A stretch of 64,000 nucleotides of DNA from Nyssa sinensis (GCA_008638375.1 CM018032.1:33965751-34029750), one strand, 5' to 3'; shown: positions 30,675-44,797, numbered from the stretch's first letter. Notes: generated by a model not told the origin, from the letters alone. Numbers and translations are program-made.

Positions 30675-31583
30675 CTCTACCCTCCTTCAAAAAAGTTTTA
30701 TCCCCAAAACTCAACTTGCCTTCTAGGGAAATAGTCATCTATCAGTCAAGTTTATCCATGAGAGAGTCTAATGTTTGATGTCTCTATAAAATATCATAAA
30801 GTTTAACCTCAATCACTTTTACTGACATATCTCCAATTGGCACTAGTCGATAATCCCCAATCATACAAGTGTCAAATTGGATCCAGAAAATCCACAATAA
30901 GACCGATTGATAATCCACAGAATATATGTTATCACCACGATTCGATATTAGATCCATTTGACATTAAATCAGATTTGATGATCATCTTCAAATGATTGGA
31001 ATCATTTACTAAGATCATTCAATCACATCTGATTCCACAAAGTATACATTTCACAGTCACTATGATCAACACCAGAGTTAGCTGACCTATAGTCATTGTC
31101 CTCCCAATCGATATATCCACAAGCATAATTATCAACGTCAGGGTTAGCTTACCTACAGTTATTCCCCCTTAATCAATAGATCCACAATCAGTCATTATCG
31201 ACATGTCCTAGTGTCACTTGATCAGTCTATGTCACTATGGCTCCAATATATACAATCTTAGATCAGTTGATCCTTAGTCCTTAGATGCTTTAGAATCACA
31301 AATTCATCATCTATTACGAAGACTTCCACAGTTTCAAGGTCTAATCTCCACAATTGGGATGCATCACTTTGATATTTTCACTATTAATATCTATGGCTCA
31401 GGTACTTTGTGGTGCTTAATCCATGACCTAGTGCTCTGATGTGAACGCTGGCTCCCAAATCATTTCGTAACTTATTATCCTCTAGGTCGCATCTTGTACA
31501 AGTAACCTTAACCTTTAGCTCAAATATCACTCTGTGCTACTAGTGGATATCCAACATTGACAACCATAGTTCTGATACCACTC
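30675..31583 (-). mobile_element. Internal region of E4, non-coding
   Basis: 909 bp between the two LTRs. The minus-strand polypurine tract is at 30675-30695 (AAGGAGGGTAGAG next to the LTR). The minus-strand primer site TGGTATCAGAAC is at 31580-31569, one base from the tRNA-iMet type TGGTATCAGAGC. No open frame with a recognisable domain is present, so E4 must have depended on another element for movement. Repeated words such as GATCAACACCAGAGTTAGCT and TTATCAACGTCAGGGTTAGC (31070-31150) suggest local duplication. Confidence 0.72.
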
Positions 31584-34500
31584 TATCACAACCCGCACCC
31601 GACCCTTACGCGGATGCTGAAGATGTGATGCCGGTTAGCTGCCTTACTGGTCTCTTTACCGACAATGCGACCAACTAAAGGAAAACTTCTGAACTTAATA
31701 ATGAATTACATTCCAAATGTAGGGTCAGAGCAACAGAATTTAAAACATTTCTCATCTCGGGAATGCAACTCATCTATATACCACAGATTTATGTACCATA
31801 AAACAAGTCTATAATCAGACAGCTAATAACTCTAGCCACAGAGCACATCTATAACCAGACATATAACACAGAACATATCTAATCTCTCTCTAAAGTACCA
31901 TTACCATGATCTATGTCCCAACATATCTATAGCATATCAATGAATTCAATCATAACATGTCACTAACCTAAATAGCCTGAGTCAGTCCACCAGAATCTAA
32001 GTTTCCACATATCAATGCTAATTAGATCCTTGCTTGGAATGCCTCCCAGTCTACTAGTGTCATATCATTGAGCCTTCTAATCCAATGGAGATAAATCCTA
32101 AAAAATGTTAGATAAATAGAATGAGCTTAAAAAAGCTCAGTGAGTAACTTAGGTTCCTGCCATCGGTTTCAAAATCAGTTCATATATATATGGTATTCAC
32201 ATGAAATGCATGCTCAAATGCAACTCAAGTAAAACAATGCAACTCAAACAAATCAGATCAGAACAAAACAGATCAGACAGAACAGAGTAGAGCCAAAATA
32301 GAATGGATCAGAACTGAACTGAGTACCAATCAAACAACAATATATCATCAAATGTGCCTGAACCTTCCCTAGTTGCCCATACACGGACGACTCGTAGGGC
32401 CTCTACCCTTTAGGGTCACACTGTTTGTATTTCCAAGGAAGCTTCTGAACTACCATATATATATACATATATCCTTTTATCTTGCCTCCATTCAGTTGCT
32501 CTTTAACTAGAACTTTCTATAGCTTTCTCCCACTTCCTTGATTCTTCTTTGATAATTATATATGATACATATTGTCACGCCCCAGAATTTCCACAAACCC
32601 GGGGGTGAGTGAAAAGAAATTAAAAGAAACAATTAATTGAAAATTAAAGAAATTAAAGTGAAGTTCACCCATTATTTCCTCAAATTAACGCTAAACTCTT
32701 ACCTCGACATGTGGTCCAATTAATTTAAGTTATATTTGAAAATGGTCTTTGAAAACAATCTCAAATTTGCCCCAAAATTGTCCCAAGATGGATGTCACAA
32801 ACCCCCCCAACAATGGTCCAAGGTGCAGCCCACAAACGGGCCAAGAAACCCTCCAAAAAATGTCCAAGGAAGAGGGTCTAAAACAGCCCATGTTGGTGGC
32901 CAAACATGGCCCCAAAAGGTCTCTAAAACAGCCCCTGAATGGGCCCAAAAGTGGCCCAAAAATTGGCCAAACATGACCCAAAATATTGTCTAAAAAGTGT
33001 CCCAAAAATAATTCAAAAGGTGGCCGAAGAGGGACGGGACAACAAGTGGTGTCGCGACGGAACAGCACGCGCTGTCGCGACTAGGCAGCAGCAGGCCACG
33101 CAGGGCTAGAGGTGCGCGCAGGGGCAGCAGGCTGGGGCCAAAATTTGATTTTCTGATTTTTTTCCTTCTGTTACTATTCATGGCTGCGAGTGAATTTCTC
33201 CGTCCAAGCAGCCCCAAACTTCTCTATTTACTGCCCCAAAATTTATCATTTTTTCCAGATTTCTTCCCAAGTCATTTAGACCCTTTTTCACCCATTTTTC
33301 AACCTATTTTTCCCTAAGCTTTTCAAGCTATTTCCTACCCATTTCAGCCCACTTTTTCCCTAATCTCTAGCCCCCATTTTTGATACTTTTCTCACCCATT
33401 CCGAGGCTGTTTCATAAACTTATCAATTGTTAATTTTTTTTCCAAAATTTTGGGCATAGTTTCCTTTGTTTTTTTCAAGTTATTTCCTTCACCTAATAGT
33501 CACAAAATATATATGTAAAATTTCATAAACATCCATCTTCACTCAGTGGCCACAACTTTCATCAATTCATATACATTCATCTAAGATGCATTTAAATGAA
33601 ATATCAAGCATTTACTTGGGTCTCAACCCATACAATTTACAATGGCCCTAAGGCCAAAAGTTTACATCTTCTTCCAAGTATAAAACAAAATAAGTACATT
33701 TCCTAAAAATAAATACAACCAGTCGGGCTTATGCCCATACATCCAAAAAGTGCCCCAAGGGCCAAATCTCCAAAGAAGTCCGTGTTCCTCCCGTCCTTCA
33801 AGACTTGCACAAGTCTCAAGTCTCCAAGGTCTCATCTGAAATGGTATCCCACGAATGGGTCAGCTCAACTGCTGGTATGATCACAAGCTAATGCTAGAAA
33901 TAAATCTAGGATGTGGCATGTGCAAGTGTGCATTTATAAACCATGCATTTCCCTTCCCAATGATCAATGCAATGCAAGGCATCATGTATGACACACAAAT
34001 GCAAACTCTATGCCACACCCATGTCTCATGATACGGTCCTTCCCCACTGGCATGAGTACCGCCACGTACGTCTCCTTTTCGGTGCGCCCCCGATGGAATG
34101 GAGTACCAACGGCCGAATTTTGGGTTTTTCACCACAGGATCTGCACCCTCATAATGTCCGGCACCACGTGCCACTCACACCATGTTTCCAAAGAACCATC
34201 TTATGCCAAGATGCCATGATTTCATCATGCAAACTCAATGTGACATTTTAACAAACACATGGTGTGCCCCTTTTCAAGTCATGTATTCCACCCCACAAAA
34301 CGCTTAATTTTACACTTCCAAAACATCATTTACATGCATATACTATGGCCACACACATCAAGGCACATTCAAACTACAAAACCACTATACTAGCAATTCA
34401 CAAAGATTATGCTAAACTTTTCACAAATTGCTAAAATTCCATAAAGCTTCCCCACCTCAACATATCACATTTTCTTCATGACATCAAGTAATTTTTCAAC

Positions 34501-36063
34501 ATAAATACACATCAAAACATAGCAATCTAACACATAGACAAGCCACATATTATTCATAATGATAAAACATCAATTAAATCAAAGGAAATAAAAATCTCCA
34601 AATTTCTAACTCTAGGTTCTTCAAAATAACACCACTTAAATAACTTCCTAACCACAAATACATCTCTAAGCAGCTCAAATAACACATTGAAAGGTAGGAA
34701 AAGCTAGATCTATTTCTAGTTTAGCACGAAACCATACCTAAATCAGTTTTTCTTAAACTGAGAAGGACGTACTTTCTGGATGGAAAAAATGTTCAGGTGA
34801 GTACATAGTACTCATTGAGCTGAACACTTTCTCAGAAGGAAGTTCGGCCAAATTCCTCCTCGAAATGTGTGTTCTGGCTAGCTTGAAAATATAGATTTTT
34901 AGGGCTTTTCTCTCCCTCTCTCTATATGGACGAGATTCATGAATTTTATGGGTGTATATCTGATAAGTATGGGCTATATGAGCTGTATTTATAGTGGAGG
35001 ACAAAGGGGCTAAGGGAAAATGACCATTTTACCCTTAATGAGGCCATAAACCCCGTTACTCTATAGCTCATTCCTAAACACCTCAAATTGAAATTCCGTT
35101 TTAGCCAATGTTCATAAAATTATTTTAAATAAAAATTATTAGAAGGAAATATTTTCATTTGAGGTCGGCCTAGACCCGTTCCACCCGGGTCACCTGAATA
35201 CCCTTTTTGTCCAATTCCGGAAACCATTTCCGTTTCGGCTAATTTTTGTACAGCGGATACTTCACATTATTATAAGCACTTTACTCTTCTATGACACACA
35301 ATAAATATGTCTCTAAATAGGTCGTTCGGTGAAAACAGTGTAAAAAGGCACTTTACCGATAAAACCGACAAAATTGATAAACTATGCATGCAAAGTGTTC
35401 TACCTCAAAAACGAAAAATTTACCCTCATTTTTCGGATCTCTACACATATACTATATTTTCTCTATGGGGGGACGGCTGTAGCTTCCTTCCTTTTTTTTC
35501 TTCCTTTCCAGCTTCTTCAAGAAGCTTCTGATATTCATATATATATATATATACATATCTATTTTATGCACACATATATATTATATATTATACATTATAC
35601 ATATACTTTATGTTTGCCACATGATATTTACATATTATATATATATATATATATATATACCATGGCCGTATTTCATATATACGTAAATATATTTTTTCGG
35701 TATACCTTTATTACTATTTATGTCATAAAAGATCAAGATATACGATACCGGTAAATTTGGCATAAAGCCGAGACTCGATAATAGTATTATGTATTTTATC
35801 GAATTGAGTACCCGTTCGTGTCTTATATTATATTCATATTATTTTTTATAATTAATTATTTGTATTAGCCCCGTATCGTCCATTTTGGCATCAATTGACC
35901 GGGTTGTCATTCTCTCGAGCATATATCATTTTTATCTCTAAGGGTACTAATTCCATTATGGCTTACCGTATTCTGAGCTATTTTAGATCATTAACGTCAC
36001 ATAACCTATTTTCTATTAGATCGGGGTGCAGTCTCAGTTATGTCAAATTTTTGGGGTATTACA
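31584..36063 (-). mobile_element. Right (5') LTR of E4, interrupted by a solo LTR
   Basis: LTR sequence covers 31584-32572 and 35451-36063, about 1.6 kb. The terminal TG has become TA (TATCACAACCCG). It lacks the 2.16 kb present at 15984-18147 in the left LTR. The junction CTTTAGGGTCA-CACTGTTTG at 32417-32427 shares TCA with both breakpoints of the left copy. The right end GGGTATTACA meets copia gag at 36064. Confidence 0.8.
32573..35445 (-). mobile_element. Solo LTR, family B, 2.9 kb
   Basis: Plus-strand ends TGTCACGCCCCAGAATTTCC and TTTTTCGGATCTCTACA. Exact TSD CATAT (32568-32572 and 35446-35450). It is the minus-strand counterpart of the solo LTR at 10099-11854, but longer. It has a GC-richer block (32980-33150) and the repeated word family CCCAAAA-TGGCC at 32780-33000. 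No coding domain. Its insertion split the E4 right LTR. Confidence 0.9.
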
Positions 36064-37420
36064 AGATCTGCCCTAGCTGTGGTTAAGCCACCATCTCCAA
36101 ACAAATTCAAAAGCCTGAACTCAAACAATAAGAACAAATGAGAAATGTACATGCCACCAATCAATAAAGAGGGCCTTTGGTGCAACTATTACAAGAAACT
36201 AAGGCATACTAAGGAGATGTGCTGGAAATTGAAGGGAAAAACACCATTTGGCAAAAACAACAACATCCAACAGCGATATGCTCCATGGGGCAGCCAAGTA
36301 AATATTGCCCTTGTTGATGATAAACCTATCCAAGACTCAACTAGTAGCAGCTCGAAGATGGGTGAACTAAATAAGGAGGAAATTGAAAACTCTGGAGCCT
36401 CTTTACTTCATTTGACAAACTGGTTGGTTGGCTCATGTTCATTGGCACACTCAGGTAAGTATTCCTTATCTCAAGCCCTTAGTGTCTCAAAGGATTGTAC
36501 TTTGCATGAAACCTGGGTGATAGACTCAGGTGCCACAGACCATATGACCAACTCTTCGCATTGTTTCACAACATATACCCCATGCCCTGGAAACCAAAAA
36601 ATCTGTGTTACTGATGGAACTCTTCCATCCGTGGCAGGAAAAGGAATCATCAATCTTACACCTTCTCTTACTTTGAAATTTGTTCTTCATGTGTCAAAAC
36701 TTTTTGTAAATCTTTTGTTCATACATCAGATTACAAAAGACCTAAATTGTAAAGTGACATTTTTTCCCAATCATTGTGTCTTTCAGGAATCAGTTATGGG
36801 GAGGACGATTGGGCTTGCTAAAGAGAATGAAGAACTCTACTTTCTAGATACCTGTGGTGGCAAGGGCAGTGATTGTCTATCTTTATCTCATTTCTCAGAA
36901 AAACTCTCACCAAATAAAGCACAAATTTGGCTTCATCACTATCATTTAGGGCATCCTTCTTTCTTTGTATTAAAGACTATGTTTCTTGTTTTATTTCATA
37001 ATTTGGATGTTAAGTTTTTCCATTGTGAAGTATGTTAGTTTGCTAAACATTATCGTGTCTCATATCTATTAAGTGATAATAAATCTTTATATCCTTTCTC
37101 TTTGATTCATACTGATGTGTGGGGGCTTTCTAGAATTCCAAATATTACTGGAGCTAGCTAGTTTATTTCTTTTATTGATGACTATACTTATGTTACTTGG
37201 TTGTTTCTTATGAAAAATAAATCTGACGTTAGTTCTATATTCCTTATGTTTCTTAAAATGATTCAAAATCAATTTGGTGTTCAAATTAAAAATATTAGAT
37301 CAGACAACGGGAAAGAATACTTTAACCAATTTCTATCACCATTTTCTCAAAGGGAAAGGATAATACACCAATCAACATGTAAAGATATTCCACAACAAAA
37401 CGGGGTTGCAGAACGAAAAA
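36064..37420 (+). pseudogene. pol: Copia gag C-terminus, protease and integrase N-part (E5)
   Basis: Continues copia gag after E4. A zinc-knuckle remnant CNYYKKLRHTKEMCWKLKG has its second Cys replaced by Tyr. The aspartic protease motif is WVIDSGATDHMTNSSHC (near 36510). The GAG-pre-integrase region is GRTIGLAKENEELYFLD ... LHHYHLGHPS, then a TAG at 37036-37038. The integrase core begins IHTDVWG, with a stop inside FISFIDDYTYVTWLFLMKN and the second catalytic Asp in SDNGKEYFNQF. The sequence breaks off after NGVAERK at 37420, where the solo LTR begins; the third catalytic residue is the Glu in that motif. Confidence 0.9.
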
Positions 37421-38026
37421 TGTAACACCCCGACCTTGCTTAATTAATAATTAGTCTGCTAATTATTAATTAGCACCGACTTAAGGAATGATTAAGGAAA
37501 CTAATCATGATCTCTTGGCGGTCACGACAGACCAATAGAATAATTAAACATGTCCGGAGAAGAGGGTGTAACATCCGAACCTAATTACTGATTAATTCGG
37601 TGAAATAATGTCGTTTTAACACTGACGGAACTCGAATTAGCTAATTACAGAAACCCCAAGTAAATAAAAATCGACACTAAACCTTGGGCAGTGAAGCTAA
37701 TCCGAATAGGAAGTGACCAGAAGAAACCGCGTCGAAAAATGAGCTACGGAACAAAAGTTAGGAAAGAAACACTGAAACCGAATTACCGTGCTAACCAAAC
37801 AAGGCCTTAGCCTAAATGATGGGAAAATAGCCAAATTGGTGGCCAAGGGGAATTGAACCCTTGACCTATGGTGGAAATAAATTTCATTCAAAAACTTAAC
37901 CAAGTTGGCTATTAGCATTTTGTGCTTAATTATACAACTAAATTATATATATGCTCAAGTTCAACCAAGGCCACCACCCAAATGAACCAATAAGATTTCA
38001 TGCAGTCGAATAAAAACATAAAATAT

Positions 38027-38057
<31 letters not shown>

Positions 38058-41000
38058 CTGAATTTTTGATTTAATAAAATGAGGTGGCAGCCCCTCATTG
38101 GGCCACCACACCCACCAATGAAAATTCATGCAAGTCATATCACATATATATATATATATTAAATAAAATATATGATGTAATTTTGTATATGTATATAAAT
38201 GTATACATATAAACAGTGGGGGAGAAAACAGAGAAATAAAGTGTGTGGGTGTGTGCTCGGGTAAGAGAAGTTTAGAGAGAGAAACATGTGAGGGTGTGAG
38301 GTTTTCCAAGTGTGTGTGCATGGTGTGTGAACATGCATGTGTGTGTCTTCATGGAGATGCACCAAAGGAAGGGGGGAACTGAGGCACGACTGACTGAGGC
38401 ACCACCACAAAATCAGAACCGAGCCTTGGAAGGAAAGAGGTCTGAACCAAGGTAACCTCAAAACTGCTTGAATTCTGTTTAGAATTTCTTACTGTTCTCG
38501 GATGTTTTGGACCTTATAGACTGTATGCATGATAATTAGACAATAAATTTGGGTTAATGGCATGAAAATTGGATACCGAGACAGCCTAGAAAACACCAAA
38601 CCAGTGAGATCCCCCATGGATGACCCTCCTTGTAGCAGGTCTGAAATGACCTGTAAGAAATCTGTTTTTGACGTCCTAGACCTGACCTAGAAAGTGTAAG
38701 AACCGAGTCAAATGGCTCAAAAATGAGCCTCAAAACCGAAGTTGCAGGTCACGGGTTGGTGACCCAGCTTCACCAATGGAGCTTTAGACCTCGTTTTTGG
38801 AACGTAGATTGAACCGCCATGGCCTATGGAACAGTTTAAGCCAAGTCATGCAAAGTTTGGTTAAGAAATGAGGATTTAATAGCCCAATTACTGTTTCGGT
38901 TATCCCTCCATAAACCAATCATTTGAGCTTGATTCGATCTATAAAACGAATGCCAAAAGTTTGGTTAAGCTTCCAGAAATGTTTTAGAAGCAAAAACAGA
39001 GAGAATCGGTCTTTGAAAATCCACGAAATTGAGAAGAAGAAAACTAGGGTTCTCGGTTCAAGGTGACGATGCAAGTGGGGAAGACGGAGTTGACTCGGCT
39101 AAATTGATCGAGTCAAGCTGAGTTGGTCCAGTCGACTAGGACACGTGTTCGTCCATGAGTGTGCCACCACATTAATGAAACTACACCGTTTTGAGAAGAT
39201 TCATTTTAATTTAAAATCTGATTTGAGGCTTGTTTGGATACGGCGTTAATAAATTGAAATTGCGATTGAGTTTGTCCAAACCGAGGATAAAGGGCCAATT
39301 GGGGATAACCTAGAATATTGTATTCCGGTTCTATATGACGAAATAAACCGGTTGGTTCTTAGAAGTTTTGGACCGGTTCAACTGATGAACCCCAAAACCA
39401 TTTGGTTTTGAACCCCTAATTAGGAAATTAGTTTTTAACCCCTAAAACTTTCTGAAATTATATTTAACCCCCAACTGTTTTGTGAAATTGTACACTGGCC
39501 CAGATTTTGGAAAAAACCTATGCATTTAAGCTCCTAAAAAATAATTAATTAATAAAATAATTATTTTATTTAATGGATAAAATTACTATTTTACCCTTGG
39601 ACATTAAATACGTAAAACGGAGTCCAAATTAAATAAATGAATAGTGTATTTCTACTATTCCGGGCATTTCAGACTCAATGGTGCAGTTCAATTTAGGAAA
39701 TTAAGTCCCGAAAAATAAAGACACCAAAGGGTAAATGACTATATTACCCCTAATGATACCCAGGGCCAAATAAACATAAAAGGTAGTCTATTTTAATTAT
39801 GTCAGACACTCTGGACCCAATGGTGAGGTCCATTTTATGAACTGAGGTCCCGAAAAATTTAGCTACACAACATGTGAAATTACCAAAATGCCCTTGATAC
39901 TATACGAAGTCCAAGTGAAGCCCAAATGGGACGAAATTGATACTGATGGAAGCCCAACACTCGTAAAACTATATACATGATTAAATAACGAATCGGGGTC
40001 AGAATCTCACGAAACAGTAAAATGACCAAAATACCCCTGAACACGGTAAGTGCAAAGTAGAGGTCGAATAAAGGCTAATTTGGTTTAATAAATTATCATA
40101 AGCATAATTATGAAAATCGAAAGGCTAAATATGACTCCGGAACAGTTAACGTATAAAATAAAAAATAACCGATGTGTCCCGATGATCAAAAGTAGATATC
40201 AAATGAAGTCCAAAAGACTTAAAAATTTATTTATATAATATGTGGACTATTCTGAGGACCATGATAGGGTCCGGGGCAAGAATGACAAATTACCATTTTG
40301 CCCCTAAGGTCAAATAAGTGCTTAATCGATAACGACCGGAGTCAAAAGGACTTAAAATATTATTCGGACAGCTGCTAAGCCTATCTAAGGAATTTAATAA
40401 CATAATTTGAAGCCCAATAAGTGGGTAATAGGCCAATGAACTTAATTAGACCATCTGATAGACTCCTAAGATGATGAATAAGACATGACTGAATTAATTT
40501 TGATATGTCTGTGATTATTGATAATTATTTAGGCTATGCGAGGATATGCCTGAAGTATCTGGAGATCATCAGAGTATTTATAAATGGGGAATATAACACT
40601 AAGAAACCAAGGTAAGTAAATCTGAACTTTGTTATGTGGTCCTTCCTCAGCCAGTCACATTTATTTGCATATGCTGCCAAACTTGTACTCCATTTCCTAC
40701 TTGATGAACCTGAATTTTTGATTGATGCCAATCTACTTGTGATTACCCAATGAAATTGATCTCCTTGATTGATGGAAATCGACATGTGATTATTTACTTC
40801 ATGCTTATGCTTTGGGTTCGACTTGCTTGCCTATATCATTTTGCGATCTTGACTTGTTGATGCTTGAGCATGCTTATACTATCCTGTATATCGTGTCATG
40901 ATCTTGTAATATATCTGTTGTTGGAAATCTTGTTTGTTCTATACACTTGTGCATCGTTGATTGAGACATGGTTGTTCTCGGCAGCCCGGTAACATAGCCG

Positions 41001-42384
41001 TAAAAAGCTATAGTTATATATTATTGCCTTGAACGGGTTGTGTTCTCGGCAGCCTAGTAACATAGCGGGTAAAGCTATGGTTATATTATGTTGCCTTGAA
41101 CTGACTAGCTACAATCCACATCCTTGTTCCCTATGGAGAGTAGCATGATCATGATATTTTATATGTGCCTAGGGTTGTGCTCAGTCACAACGGCCCATCT
41201 ATTCACAGATTGCATGGGGGAAAGACCCTTTAGGGTTTGTTGTGTCCTACGGGACCTGTAGTGAAAGAGCTCTAACGCTATTCAGTAAGCCCGGGATAAT
41301 GAGGCGAGGCTGAATATGCGTTGTATTGGAGTATGCCGGGCCCCGGGTGATTCACGCATTCTGGGTTGTTAGTATTCGATGATGATATATCTTCGGTATT
41401 CGTTGAATGATCATATTCTATGCCCTGTGAATGATCATATTATTGTGATCATATTATACTTTACTCGATGATGATATATCTCTGGTACTCGTTGGATGAT
41501 CATATTCTATGTAAGCATGTGATACTTTTGATTGGCTATCGTAATTGTTGTGGCAGCAGATTATCATGATTGGCTAGATCCCGGTTGTTGGATTCGTTAT
41601 TACTATCTTCTTATATCTTATTTTGGGATAAGCCTTTTGGACCCTCGGGTCATTGTTACACATCTTGGTGACTGGCTATGTGTTTCTTGTCGCTCATTTG
41701 GCTATTGGTTATCTATTATCCCTTTCTTCTATTTTTCTTGTGAACTAACCTTGACCCATGGCAAAGCTAGGAATTTACTTACTGAGCTTGTAAAGCTCAT
41801 TCCATTTATCTAACATTTTTCAGGTGACAGTACGTGGGATGAAATGAAATGAGATAACTAGTGGGACTAATGATGCACAACGGTCGACACTAACGATATG
41901 AACTCCAAGCCAAAGATCGAACGCAAGCACTGTAAGGTCAACTTTAAAGTTATGCATTATAATACTACATCATTAGTGATGAGGTTAGCCTAGTATGTCA
42001 GATCATTATGATTAAGTGGTACTTGGTGACATTCTAATTGTTGATCATTGGAGATGAGATTAATTAGCTGAACTGTATTGGTATAACTTCCGCTTTAAGT
42101 AATTTATTGATATAGAATGGATGCATTGGAGCATGTATATTATACTTTAGAGATATTTGGTGACTGATTTTAGACGTGCTCTGATGCGTGTGGATGAGTT
42201 GCATTTTCAATTTAAAAAGGTTTTAAATTTTCGATGTTTGGACCCTACATTTAGAATGCAATTCATTGTAAAGTTTAGAAATTGCCTTTGGTTGGTCGCA
42301 TTGTCGGTGGAGGAAAACTGACAAGGTGGCCAACTGGCATCATGACCTCGTAATCCGCGTAGGGTGGGTTTTCGGGTCGTGACA
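37421..42384 (+). mobile_element. Solo LTR, family A, 5.0 kb
   Basis: Starts TGTAACACCCCGACC and ends TTTTCGGGTCGTGACA. The 5-mer AAAAA is on both sides (37416-37420 and 42385-42389), a low-complexity TSD. Removing it restores the reading frame of copia integrase. No coding domain or second LTR. The start sequence is partly repeated about 150 bp later (TGTAACATCCGAACCTAATT, 37569). Its end matches the plus-strand start of 51541-55655 and 5793-9204 in reverse complement. Tandem duplications lie at 40971-41102 and 41377-41513. The end LTR segment TTACTGAGCTTGTAAAGCTC then TTTTTCAGGTGACAG resembles the transcribed part of large plant LTRs. Confidence 0.88.
40971..41102. repeat. Tandem duplication, about 65 bp
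   Basis: Two copies containing TTCTCGGCAGCC-GTAACATAGC, AAAGCTAT-GTTATAT and TTGCCTTGAAC. A second duplication of GATGATATATCT--GGTA-TCGTTG-ATGATC lies at 41377-41424 and 41466-41513. Confidence 0.85.
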
Positions 42385-44730
42385 AAAAAACTGTCATCTT
42401 CTTGAAACAACCCGAGCCCTTTTATTTAAGAAACAAGTGCCTAAATCCTATTAGAGGAAGCCTGTGTTTACTGCAGCTCATCTCATAAATTGGCTACCTT
42501 CAAGAGTATTGGACAATAAAACTCCAGTCAATATCCTTTCACAATTCTATCCTAAATTCAATAAGTTTACCCAATTACCACCAGGAATATTTGGTTGTAT
42601 CTCCTATGTTCACATTCATGCACAAAATTGGGGTAAATTGGATCCTAGAGCCCTTAAATGTGTCTTCTTTGGTTATTCCTAAACCAAAAAGGGGTATAAA
42701 TGCTATCATCCCAGTTAAAAAAAATTCTTTGTCTCTAAAAATATTACCTTCGTTGAAAACAAGTCATTTTTTGGTGAAACTTATCTCTAGTGGGAGCATT
42801 TATCAAAAGATAAGTTTAATTTCAAACTCGATTTTGATAATATTGACATTTCAGCTCCTAAAACACTCATTCCTTCTGCTGGTTTTCTTTCTCCATCAGA
42901 AACATCTGGTTCTCTTTCTCCATCAGAAACATCATTGTCTCTAGCTAAAACTGAAAAAACTCTTGATGAGAAAGCAAGTAGTGATGGTACTACTTTGCCA
43001 TTATAATAGTATTTAAGAAGGAAAAAGTTTGAACCTAAACTGGTGCAAGCCCAAGAAGCCCAACCTATAACAGGTCTTGAAAATCTTTCTCCATCTTAAA
43101 ATCCTTTTTTTTTTTTTATAGATCTTGATATACCAATTGCCCTTAGGAAAGAAGCATGAAAATGCACTCAACACCCCATAGCAAACTTTATCTTTTTTAA
43201 TAAACTCTATCCACTACATAAAGCATTTCACACAAATTTTCACACCATTAAAATTTCATAAACAGTCTAAGAGGCATTTAGGGATCAGAGATGGAAAAAA
43301 GCCATGAGAGAGGAAATGAGAGCTCTAGAAAAAAATAAGACATGCGATATATAGTTGAGTTACGAAAAGGGAAAAAACTGGTAGGTGTAAATGGGTGTTT
43401 ACTGTGAAGTATAAAGCCAATGGAACCTTGGAGAGATATAAAGCTAGACTTGTGGCTAAAGGCTACACTCAGATATATGGAGTAGACTATCAGGAGACAT
43501 TTTCCCCAGTTGCAAAAATGAACACTATTAGAGTACTATTATCTTTAGCAGCTAACCTTGGGTGGTCTTTGCAACAATTTGATGTTAAAAATGCATTTTT
43601 ACATGGTGATTTAGAGGAAGAAGTCTACATGGAGGCACCTCCGGGTTTCATTGAAAACTTTAGAGATAACAATGTGTATAGGTTGAAGAAAGCCTTATAT
43701 GGGTTAAAAGAGTCCTCTAGAGCATGGTTTGGGAGATTTACCAGTGCAATGAAGAACATGGATTTCAAGTAGAGCTAAGGTGACCATACACTCTTCATCA
43801 AATGATCGAAAATTGGTAAAATTACAATCTTGATTATTTATGTTGATGACATTATTATAACTAGAGATGATTTTGGAGAAATTGAAAAACTCAGGAAGCA
43901 GTTGGCCAAAGAATTTGAAATAAAAGAATTGGAAAAATTGAAATATTTATTAGGAATTGAAGTAGCATGCTCTAGAAATGGCATCTTTATTTTCCAACAG
44001 AAATATATCCTTGATCTCTTTAAGGAAACATGTATGCTTGATTGTAAGCCCTCATACACTTCTATTGAGCAGAATCACAAACTAGGAGAAGTTGTAGATG
44101 ACATGATGGTAGATATGGGGAGATATCAAAGGTTAGTTAGGGAAACTAATTTACTTGTCCCACACAAGACTCGACATTGCCTATGCTAGTGAGTGTAAGT
44201 CAGCCAGTTCATGCACTCTTTGAAGGATTCCCACTTGGAAGCTATTCACCGAATCCTACAATACTTGAAATCTACTCCTAGGAAAGGCATCCTTTTCAAG
44301 AATAATTAGGAACTAAGTCTAGAAGCCTACATGGACGCAGATTGGGCTGGATTGTTAGTGAACCACAGGTCAACATCTGGTTATTTTACCTTCTTATGAG
44401 GAAAATTTGGTGACTTGGAGAAGCAAAAAACAAGCTGTGGTGGCTAGATCAAGTGCTGAAGCCGAATTCAGAGCTATGGCACATGGAATTTGTGAACTCT
44501 TGTGGCTAAAGATTATCTTGGAAGACTTAGGAATCAAGTGGGAAGGAAGCATGAAGTTGTATTGTGACAACAAGCCAGCAATCAATATAGCTCACAATCC
44601 ATTACAACAAGACCGTATAAAACACGTGGAAGTAGATCGACACTTCATCAAAAAGAACCTGGATAGTGGCTTAATTTGTATTTCCTATGTCTCAACGAAT
44701 GGGCAACTTGCGGATATCCTCACCAAATGA
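42385..44730 (+). pseudogene. pol: Copia integrase C-part, RT and RNase H (E5)
   Basis: Integrase resumes (FTAAHLINWLPSRVLDNKTP). RT follows with [20 protein letters not shown] and [18 protein letters not shown]; after a stop near 43770 and a frame change comes the catalytic YVDDIIITR (near 43840). RNase H spans about 44330-44730, with KKQAVVARSSAEAEFRAMA, LYCDNKPAINIAHNP and the usual end QLADILTK. Several stops and shifts are present (43770, 44186, near 44400), so no functional product is possible. The order INT-RT-RNase H confirms Ty1/copia. Confidence 0.92.
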
Positions 44731-44797
44731 CTACCGAGTCACTCATTTCAACATATTATAAGCAAGCTGGGAATAGACAACATCTATTCACCAACTT

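Larger units (their letters stand above)
15029..36063 (-). mobile_element. Non-autonomous large-LTR element E4
   Basis: A minus-strand element inside copia gag. Left end TGTCACATCTCG, right end GGGTATTACA. The left (3') LTR spans 15029-30674 and contains E2. The right (5') LTR spans 31584-36063 and contains a solo LTR. Between them are 909 bp with a minus-strand PPT at one end and a tRNA-iMet-type PBS at the other, but no coding domain. Flanking 5-mers are GGATT (15024-15028) and AGATC (36064-36068). Each is one step from GGATC, the sequence that keeps the copia frame, so the TSD probably mutated on both sides. LTR copies differ by about 8 percent where aligned. Confidence 0.82.

Noticed and set aside
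37421..42384. A complete retrotransposon with its own internal region
   Set aside because: No PBS, PPT, second LTR or coding domain was found; only one pair of LTR-type ends with a 5-bp repeat, so solo LTR is the simpler reading.
43395..43772. Functional copia reverse transcriptase
   Set aside because: The domain is recognisable, but a stop and frame change separate it from the YVDD motif, so no active enzyme can be made.
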